Source: Euryarchaeota archaeon UBA550 (GTDB lineage: Archaea > Thermoplasmatota > Poseidoniia > Poseidoniales > Poseidoniaceae). Taken from it: DNA of 19,662 nucleotides. Location: positions 1 through 19,662 of the forward strand of contig DAYA01000060.1 of the NCBI GenBank assembly GCA_002506705.1. The letters are read 5' to 3'. The number at the start of each line of letters is the position of its first letter. Position 1 is the stretch's first letter. This document shows, one piece after another, positions 1-5,182 of this stretch. The position numbers and the translations under genes were made by a program. The notes beneath the pieces were generated by a model. The model saw nothing but the letters and a program-made list of their open reading frames with translations. It ran no database searches and was not told the DNA's origin.

Positions 1-311
1 CCGCCGCCATCGTTCGTGACTGTTAGTTTCACATTGAATTGACCAGAACGTAGGAACTGATGTGAAGTAAATCCAGCAATGGTTGTAGCCTGAGTTCCGT
101 CACCAAAATCCCATGCAAATTCGGTAATTACTCCTTCAATTGCATCTGAGGCTCTGGCATCAAATGTTACTTCCTCGCCTAATTGTATCTCATTTGGAGT
201 AGCAATTAGTGCTGCTCTTGGGTCGGTAGTGGAATCCAAAACCGCTGTACAGCCAGCAAGTAATTGCACCAGCAAGATAGCGGATAGGAATACCCCTCTC
301 TTGCTGTTCAT
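1..311 (-). CDS. PKD-domain lipoprotein, 5' part only (runs off left edge)
   Basis: Reading the minus strand from ATG at 311 gives an open frame through to base 1 with no stop, so only the first ~103 residues are present. The N-terminus MNSKRGVFLSAILLVQLLAGC is a lipoprotein signal peptide with a lipobox (L-A-G-C, Cys21), so the mature protein is probably lipid-anchored on the outer face of the membrane. After a short linker comes a PKD-type beta-sandwich: the typical E-(F)AWDFGDGT motif is visible at about residues 64-73, followed by the F-(N)VKLTVTNDGG strand at the window edge. PKD domains usually act as spacers or glycan/protein contacts in surface proteins; the functional part is outside the window. 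The gene lies 54 bases downstream of the acidic small protein on the same strand, with an inverted repeat between them. Confidence 0.8.
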   Translation of the reverse strand, partial: MNSKRGVFLSAILLVQLLAGCTAVLDSTTDPRAALIATPNEIQLGEEVTFDARASDAIEGVITEFAWDFGDGTQATTIAGFTSHQFLRSGQFNVKLTVTNDGG

Positions 312-340
312 GAATTGCGCTCGGGTGCTTCTTATCTAAC

Positions 341-361
341 CCTGTCCCCTATATGGACAGG
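341..361. repeat. 7-bp inverted repeat between two minus-strand genes
   Basis: CCTGTCC (341-347) and GGACAGG (355-361) form a perfect 7-bp stem with a 7-base loop, followed on the plus strand by six T. The T run suggests a terminator only in the plus direction, where no upstream gene is visible. In the minus direction the element lies 30-50 bases upstream of the lipoprotein start and its loop reads CATATAG, so it could instead be part of that gene's promoter or an operator. Function unresolved. Confidence 0.4.
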
Positions 362-365
362 TTTT

Positions 366-704
366 TTACGATTCAAAACTAACTTCTGAGGGGAGGTCGC
401 CAATAATCTCTGCACCTACAAGGAGGTCCTCGTATTCTGCTTCATCAACTGTGTTCAATTCATAATTTGAACTCATTTCATCATTGAGTAAATCCTCGAT
501 TTCAACGTCTCCGGTATCATATTCAGGAGTAGCATCAACGAGTTGCAGTTCCTTAACATCTTCATTATCTGATTCGAAAACTGATTTTGTTTCTTCAAGA
601 AGAGCGTCCTTGTCTAACTCTGGTAAATCAACAACAATTTCAGCAGGCTTTTGGTCAGGTTCTTCGGCCTTTTTCTTCAGCCAATCCCAGATGCCCATGC
701 ACAT
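366..704 (-). CDS. Small highly acidic protein of unknown function
   Basis: 112 residues; not recognised. The N-terminus (MCMGIWDWLKKKAEE) is a short amphipathic, tryptophan/lysine-rich stretch that could touch a membrane or partner. The remainder is strongly acidic: about 35 Asp/Glu against about 7 Lys and no Arg. Short recurring acidic-Leu-Leu units (DALLEE, EDLLNDE, EDLLVGAE) are visible, which suggests a largely disordered or helical linear-motif protein. There is no signal peptide or transmembrane segment. Two starts are possible, ATG at 704 or ATG at 698; an AGGA four bases before the first favours 704. It is divergent from the DEDDh exonuclease with only 47 bases between start codons, and upstream of the PKD lipoprotein on the same strand. 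Coding status is supported by its isolation, start context and clean composition, but homology could not be tested. Confidence 0.6.
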   Translation of the reverse strand: MCMGIWDWLKKKAEEPDQKPAEIVVDLPELDKDALLEETKSVFESDNEDVKELQLVDATPEYDTGDVEIEDLLNDEMSSNYELNTVDEAEYEDLLVGAEIIGDLPSEVSFES

Positions 705-751
705 CCGTTCCTGAATCAGCGAAATAGAAATTTGGTAGTGATGTTCATTTG

Positions 752-1600
752 ATGCGGCTGTTACCCACAGTCATGGTCGATGTTCTCCAAGGGCACAGGG
801 TCTTGGCTTTCGACCTAGAAACTACTGGAATATCCACCAACAGTGACAAGATTGTACAAATTGCATTGATTGGAGCAGATTCTGATGGAACACCCATCCA
901 CTATGAAGTACTAATCAATCCACAGCGCCCCATTCCATATGGTGCCTCAAATGTGCACGGCATCTACGATTCCGATGTCAGAGGCAAACCAAATTTCAAT
1001 CACTATGCAAAGGAAATTAGCGACCTGATGAAAGGCTCGGTTATAGTTGGACACAATGCAAGAAAATTCGATATGCCTCTACTAGAGAACGAATTCTTTC
1101 GGTGTGGAATTTCTCCTCCCAAACCCGTTGTTATACTAGATACTCTGGAAACGGTTAGACGATTGAAGATACCTAGACCGCATAATCTTGGAGCTCAGTG
1201 TGCCAGGCATGGAATCGACCTATCAAACGCTCACGATGCAGCTGCAGATGCTGCAGCAAGCCTTCTGCTGCTGTGGAAACTAATGAGAGACCACCCCTCA
1301 AGTTTCAGACGCTCTCTTGAAGATATTGAGCACTGGTTGATATCTGGTGAGGCGAGAAAGGAAGAGAGTGAATTAGGTCGTTCACTGTCAGATTTAGATT
1401 CACTAGACAGAAATGGACGCGTTAAAATTGATGATGGCGTCTACATCATTGCTTTTGGTAGGCATCGAGGTAAGGATTTGAAAACAATAGAGAATGAAGA
1501 TCCACGTTATGTGGATTGGTTACTTTCGCCAAAAGGGGTTGAAGATGATGATGCTAGAGAAATTTTGAGAGATTTCATTTCAAGCATCAGGAATGGGTGA
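752..1600 (+). CDS. DEDDh 3'-5' exonuclease (DnaQ/epsilon-like) with C-terminal DUF3820-like module
   Basis: 282 residues. The N-terminal ~175 residues are a DnaQ-superfamily exonuclease. The Exo I motif is FDLETTG (Asp21, Glu23), Exo II is GHNARKFDMPLL (Asp107), and Exo III is HDAAADA (His161, Asp166), so all four metal-ligating acids and the general-base His are present and the protein should be active as a 3'-5' DNA or RNA exonuclease. The C-terminal ~55 residues (FGRHRGKDLKTI...PRYVDWLL) look like the DUF3820 family, a small module often found with nucleases. I chose ATG at 752; the codon just before it is TTG (749). The 3' end overlaps the convergent nuclease gene by 21 bases. A stand-alone proofreading or repair/RNA-processing role is inferred; the substrate cannot be read from the sequence. 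Confidence 0.85.
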   Translation: MRLLPTVMVDVLQGHRVLAFDLETTGISTNSDKIVQIALIGADSDGTPIHYEVLINPQRPIPYGASNVHGIYDSDVRGKPNFNHYAKEISDLMKGSVIVGHNARKFDMPLLENEFFRCGISPPKPVVILDTLETVRRLKIPRPHNLGAQCARHGIDLSNAHDAAADAAASLLLLWKLMRDHPSSFRRSLEDIEHWLISGEARKEESELGRSLSDLDSLDRNGRVKIDDGVYIIAFGRHRGKDLKTIENEDPRYVDWLLSPKGVEDDDAREILRDFISSIRNG

Positions 1601-2725
1601 CCAAGCGAGAACATCACACCAATGGCCAACCCGCCAAGTTTCACGGTTTGTCATAGCACTCCCAATAAAAATTGGACCTTGGTGGCCGGTTGCAAGTAGC
1701 TCTTGCAAAGCCTCCTTTCCCCTACCATCGAAATTAATTGGGACCTGTATACCTGTAGGCATCGCTCTTCCTTCAGCATTTGCTGGCTCACATATCTCTG
1801 CAATTCCCGAACCATTTCTATCATCAAAATGGTGTAGTAAAATCACAGAATCTGAAAAATCTTCAGTACCAAGTGTTCCGTTCTCCAGTCTCCAATTCCA
1901 CCAGTGTGGGCACCATGCTTTCCAATCACAAAATCCACCGCAAGATGACTGCCCTGGTGTCGCTTCAAGAGGCACATCGGTTGGTTGTGTCGCTTCCCAC
2001 GCTTCGAGGGCTTTTCCCATAACAGATTCACCTAATGCAGTGTATCTTGTTGAATTTTCAGTGTACCAACCTTCCGTCTTTACCGGTGGAGCGTTTGGGT
2101 TATTGGACAGCAGAATATCTCTGTAGAGGAGTAACTGTCTCTCGACCTCTGGCTTCAATTTGGATTCTGGAGCTCTTCCAGTTTTGAGGTCTGCAACGAT
2201 CCAGCCCCGTAGTTCACCGTTAGAATCTACATCAGCAAACAGCATGTCAAGCCTACCCATTAGACGATTGTCGCTCGTTCGCAGTTCACCTTCGACGGCT
2301 ATCACTCGAGATAGGATACTATTCCAAATGCCAATAGTTGTCTTCAACGGAGTTACTCCTTCTGCCCCAACTAGTCCAAGAAGCATTTTGATTGCACCAC
2401 GCTGCATTCTCTTTGCCTTATCCCATTCTTTCTCTTTCCACATTGGCCTTCTTGGAGTTGCGAAGAAAATCTCCTTTTCTTCTTCCCACCTTTGTTTTAG
2501 GAATTTTTCGGCCATATTTGGTAGCCAATGAGTTTCGTCTGATTTTCTGCCAGAAAGGTCGACCTGTAACAAGTCTTCAATCGATGCGTGAACTGCTGTT
2601 CCTAAACTGGCTGCCATTCCTGCTTTACGAGGTAGGCGTTGACGGCTTAACCAATACATTCGAGGACATGTCTCGAATCTATTCCACGCTGAAGGGGAAA
2701 GTGTGTGTGGTTTTCCCTCGGCCAT
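1580..2725 (-). CDS. PD-(D/E)XK nuclease of the RecB/Cas4/AddB type with four-cysteine (likely Fe-S) signature
   Basis: 381 residues from ATG at 2725. The open frame continues 77 codons further upstream, but that extension overlaps the divergent PAC2 gene and looks non-coding, whereas MAEGKPHTLSPSAWNRFETC matches the usual family N-terminus. Visible motifs: the LSPSAWNRFETCPRMYWL entry motif, GTAVH (His46), GRLD (Asp160), ADLKTG (Asp179, Lys181) and ERQLLLY (Gln197, Tyr201), which together give the complete RecB-family nuclease core. Cys20 plus Cys262, Cys266 and Cys272 match the split four-cysteine Fe-S arrangement of Cas4/AddB, although the C-terminal spacing is C-X3-C-X5-C rather than the usual C-X2-C-X5-C. 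A ~105-residue tail follows the cluster. There is no cas gene nearby, so a DNA repair or end-processing role is likelier than CRISPR adaptation. Confidence 0.8.
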   Translation of the reverse strand: MAEGKPHTLSPSAWNRFETCPRMYWLSRQRLPRKAGMAASLGTAVHASIEDLLQVDLSGRKSDETHWLPNMAEKFLKQRWEEEKEIFFATPRRPMWKEKEWDKAKRMQRGAIKMLLGLVGAEGVTPLKTTIGIWNSILSRVIAVEGELRTSDNRLMGRLDMLFADVDSNGELRGWIVADLKTGRAPESKLKPEVERQLLLYRDILLSNNPNAPPVKTEGWYTENSTRYTALGESVMGKALEAWEATQPTDVPLEATPGQSSCGGFCDWKAWCPHWWNWRLENGTLGTEDFSDSVILLHHFDDRNGSGIAEICEPANAEGRAMPTGIQVPINFDGRGKEALQELLATGHQGPIFIGSAMTNRETWRVGHWCDVLAWSPIPDA

Positions 2726-2741
2726 GCACCTGCATGAGTGG

Positions 2742-2749
2742 ACCTCCTT
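2742..2749 (-). promoter_or_regulatory. Strong Shine-Dalgarno pointing to a short out-of-frame mini-ORF
   Basis: The minus strand carries AAGGAGGT here. The nearest ATG at ideal spacing (6 bases) is 2735-2733, which opens an 18-codon frame ending with TAG at 2679; the nuclease ATG at 2725 lies 16 bases from the site and in a different frame. The element may drive a leader peptide overlapping the nuclease start, or simply serve the nuclease at long spacing. Confidence 0.4.
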
Positions 2750-2790
2750 CAAATCGCTTCGGATTGGAGTGAAGAAATGAGGGGTGGAGA

Positions 2791-2798
2791 TTATACAC
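2791..2798 (+). promoter_or_regulatory. Candidate TATA box of the PAC2 chaperone gene
   Basis: TTATACAC starts 29 bases before the ATG at 2820. This is the distance expected for an archaeal TATA box driving a leaderless or nearly leaderless transcript, and it supports 2820 over the in-frame GTG at 2784. Called by eye only. Confidence 0.4.
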
Positions 2799-2819
2799 GG
2801 GGACGTTTGTCCCTCAAAC

Positions 2820-3620
2820 ATGGAACAAGCAAAGGTTTGGCTTGACAAGGATGTTGACCTAGAGGATGCGCTCGTAGTGTGCTGTTTTCCAAGTGTTGGA
2901 ATGGTATCAAGCGTAGTTGCACACTTTTTGATTGACCACTTGAAATTAGAATACATCGGAGGAGTCGCTCATCCAAAATTGCCTGCAATTTGTTTGGTTC
3001 AAGATGGCGTGCCTCTACCACCAATCCGTGCGTATGCAGGTGAACCAATTTGCAAAATCGAAGGCGTGTGCGACAAAGTTCTACTCTTGATGAGCGAAAT
3101 GATAGTGCCTGACCCTCTAGTAAACGAAATCGTTAGTTCTCTATTTGAGTGGTCGAGGGAACAAAAGGCAGCTGTCGGAGTACTAATAGATGCATTCGCA
3201 AGAAAGGGAATGAAAGGTGGCCTGAATGGAAACGAGCCTTTGGTAGAATACGAAGACACCGAAGAAGTCGATGTCCTAGGTGTTGCAGCAACTCCAAAAA
3301 TGGCTGAACTACTCAAAGAAATGGACATCAAATTACTCGAACAAGGTGTAATCAAAGGAATGACTGGGGCAATGCTTAGCGAAGGTGCGAGCCGTGGCAG
3401 GAGCATCATGAGTATCATGGTCGAAGCAGACCCTCGTTTCCCGGATGCAAGGGCTGCTGCAGTGATTATTGAGCAATTAAACAAGATGATGCCTGTTGCC
3501 GATTTAGATCATGAACCTTTACTAGAAGAAGCAAAGCAATTGGAAGAACAAATCAGAAGCATGATGGAAGGTGCTGAGGGAAGCTCTGCGCCTGCATCAA
3601 CTTCGATGTTGTACGGCTGA
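2820..3620 (+). CDS. PAC2-family proteasome assembly chaperone (COG2047) with C-terminal HbYX tail
   Basis: 266 residues from ATG 2820; an in-frame GTG at 2784 would add 12 residues but lies in the likely promoter. The family's glycine/proline motif FPSVGMVSSV is at residues 23-32, followed by the alternating strand/helix pattern of PAC2 proteins (GGVAHP, LLLMSEM, VGVLIDAFARK, VLGVAATPKM, GMTGAMLSEGASRGRSIMSIMVEADPRFPDARAAA) and a C-terminal coiled region (HEPLLEEAKQLEEQIRSMM). The last three residues are Leu-Tyr-Gly, a hydrophobic-Tyr-X motif like those that proteasome activators and some archaeal PAC2 proteins (PbaA/PbaB) use to dock in the pockets of the 20S alpha ring. The likely role is assembly or regulation of the archaeal 20S proteasome in the cytoplasm. 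The gene is divergent from the nuclease, and its 3' end overlaps the convergent membrane-protein gene by 24 bases. Confidence 0.85.
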   Translation: MEQAKVWLDKDVDLEDALVVCCFPSVGMVSSVVAHFLIDHLKLEYIGGVAHPKLPAICLVQDGVPLPPIRAYAGEPICKIEGVCDKVLLLMSEMIVPDPLVNEIVSSLFEWSREQKAAVGVLIDAFARKGMKGGLNGNEPLVEYEDTEEVDVLGVAATPKMAELLKEMDIKLLEQGVIKGMTGAMLSEGASRGRSIMSIMVEADPRFPDARAAAVIIEQLNKMMPVADLDHEPLLEEAKQLEEQIRSMMEGAEGSSAPASTSMLYG

Positions 3621-4106
3621 TTTAGCGAAAATCGCTAATCCAAGTGCTATAATCGTAATGCTTGCCCACATTGGAAATAGCATGACGGTATCTTTTGGAA
3701 TGAATAGGAGAAGGGTTTCTCCTCGGGAATACTCTCCTCCAATTCCTGCAGTTGTTAGCATTAAGGCTACAGATATCATTCCAACACTTGAGTGTCGTAA
3801 ATCCACGGTCGAGCCCCACATCTTTCGAAGAAGAAGGCCGATTGCTAACCCAGCAGAAGTCATTGATAGAAGCAACTTGTTTGCTAACATTGGATTATCA
3901 ATTCCTTCTCCACTAATCGCATTTACACCGCTAATGATTGCAAATGGTGTTGCAATCAGCCCACCAAGCAGAGCCCAATGTGCTACGGCTTCTTTCGAAC
4001 TTGGACCCTTATTCAAGGCGCACAGGAGGAAGGCAACACCGGATAATGCGAAAGTGCCAACTGTTAATTCAGTTGCAATTACGTGGAAGGTACCAGCGGA
4101 AATCAT
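3597..4106 (-). CDS. DUF2231-like multi-spanning membrane protein, third gene of the CxnCHG operon
   Basis: 169 residues with four or five hydrophobic segments (about residues 8-30, 42-65, 73-93, 106-122 and 146-162). His8 at the start of the first segment and His43 in AVAHWALLGGLIATPFAIISG, followed by a Gly-rich helix, resemble the DUF2231 family of small membrane proteins, some of which sit beside cytochrome genes. His8 and His43 could in principle ligate heme; this is inference. The start codon overlaps the stop of the preceding gene (ATGA, 4103-4106), so translation is coupled to the CX3CH surface protein. The 3' end overlaps the convergent PAC2 gene by 24 bases. Function unknown; an electron-transfer or anchoring partner of the two surface proteins is the best guess from context. 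Confidence 0.65.
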   Translation of the reverse strand: MISAGTFHVIATELTVGTFALSGVAFLLCALNKGPSSKEAVAHWALLGGLIATPFAIISGVNAISGEGIDNPMLANKLLLSMTSAGLAIGLLLRKMWGSTVDLRHSSVGMISVALMLTTAGIGGEYSRGETLLLFIPKDTVMLFPMWASITIIALGLAIFAKSAVQHRS

Positions 4107-5182
4107 TGGATTCCCCCTTGATATTCATGACCGTAATATTCCCACTGTTCCATAGTCCAACCTTCTGGAAGACCTCCTGCTGGTAACGGTCGAACTGTAT
4201 TGGTTTGCGTCTGTGATTCTTCTTGAATCGCTACAAATTGTGAATTTACTTCAGCCGTATTGCCATACTTGTTTTCTACTTCAGAAGATGAAGACGGTTT
4301 CTGAACGAGTACCAACCCCGCAAACAGAATCAGTAGTGCAAACCCTTGCAAATACAGTGCAGTTTCATCAACTTCCCAGCCCGGCTCGACTGCACTCAAT
4401 CTAAACCAAGGAGAAGTTTGTGTTGGTCCTTCACCATCTAAAATAACTCGCCATTGTACAACTCCGGGATTTACTGCAGCAGGTATCGTGAACTTGTTTT
4501 CAACAACTTCTAGATTGATGATTTCTCCACCACTTTGTAATTCTACAATAACTGAATCTGTATTTACAGTCTCCAACGTAATCTCGGTTTCCTCGCCAAG
4601 TAATCTGCTGTTAACTGGTTGCCAATCATCGGCTAGGCGGGGTAGGTTTTCAGGAACTTCGGATACTGTAACGGATTGCATAGAGGAAATGCCCGTCATT
4701 GCTATTCCACCATTAGGTGAACCGTGTTGGATTGCCAGATACAAGTTGTAGTTGCCTGGGTTGGATGGCGCTCTAAGAGTCCATGTTTGTGATACCATGC
4801 TCTCTAGAGAGAATGAATCTACAATTTCGACATAATTGTTAGTACCGCCATTTGGATCGGTTATGATTTCCCAACCATCATTTGCAGGAAGGTCCTTGGC
4901 GCCATCTGAATTAATCAAAAGTGTCAATCCTACCATATTATTTGAGCTGACTTCTGCAAAACTAACCGAGGTTTCAATCTCAGTAATTAGACCAGCGTAA
5001 ACTTCGCTCTGGAATTGAATAGCTAATTCAGCACCGGAAGATCCGTTTGTCGAAGAAGAACCGTGACAGGAGCCGGCACAATCTCTAGAGCGAACTGCAT
5101 CTCCCTTACCACCAGGGTTTGCAGTGCTAATCGTAGTTGACAAAATCATCAATAGCAATACAATTGCTATTTTGAATCTCAT
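4103..5182 (-). CDS. Membrane-anchored surface protein with CX3CH motif, Reeler-like domain and GWTMEQW tail
   Basis: 359 residues. The signal peptide (residues 1 to ~21, MRFKIAIVLLLMILSTTIST) is followed by Cys35-Ala-Gly-Ser-Cys39-His40-Gly, a heme-c-like motif with one residue more than the standard CXXCH. Residues ~50-175 are a divergent Reeler/choice-of-anchor-V-like beta domain, recognisable by a WTLRAPSNPGNYNLYLAIQHG segment matching the W-x-(F/L)-x-W/R-AP...G core of that family. A second beta region follows, then one transmembrane helix (~residues 278-297, ALYLQGFALLILFAGLVLV). The ~60-residue tail should be cytoplasmic and ends in LPEGWTMEQWEYYGHEY, a Trp/Gly/Tyr-rich motif that looks like a docking module. 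It starts on the base directly after the stop of the 808-residue gene and overlaps the next gene by 4 bases, so it is the middle gene of an operon. Covalent heme is possible but unproven. Confidence 0.75.
   Translation of the reverse strand: MRFKIAIVLLLMILSTTISTANPGGKGDAVRSRDCAGSCHGSSSTNGSSGAELAIQFQSEVYAGLITEIETSVSFAEVSSNNMVGLTLLINSDGAKDLPANDGWEIITDPNGGTNNYVEIVDSFSLESMVSQTWTLRAPSNPGNYNLYLAIQHGSPNGGIAMTGISSMQSVTVSEVPENLPRLADDWQPVNSRLLGEETEITLETVNTDSVIVELQSGGEIINLEVVENKFTIPAAVNPGVVQWRVILDGEGPTQTSPWFRLSAVEPGWEVDETALYLQGFALLILFAGLVLVQKPSSSSEVENKYGNTAEVNSQFVAIQEESQTQTNTVRPLPAGGLPEGWTMEQWEYYGHEYQGGIQ

Noticed and set aside
1593..2531. Plus-strand open frames (177 and 123 codons) opposite the PD-(D/E)XK nuclease
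   Set aside because: The minus strand carries every nuclease motif; the plus-strand products are Ser/Pro-rich complements.
2784..2819. GTG start at 2784 for the PAC2 gene
   Set aside because: The GTG lies just before a TATA-like element that fits a start at ATG 2820; kept as an alternative only.
2726..2956. N-terminal extension of the nuclease to ATG 2956
   Set aside because: It lies over the divergent PAC2 gene, is rich in Ser/Thr/Cys, and precedes the natural family start at 2725.
3571..4155. 194-codon plus-strand open frame opposite the DUF2231-like gene
   Set aside because: It is the complement of a clear hydrophobic membrane protein joined by an ATGA overlap to its operon, and its product has no domain logic.
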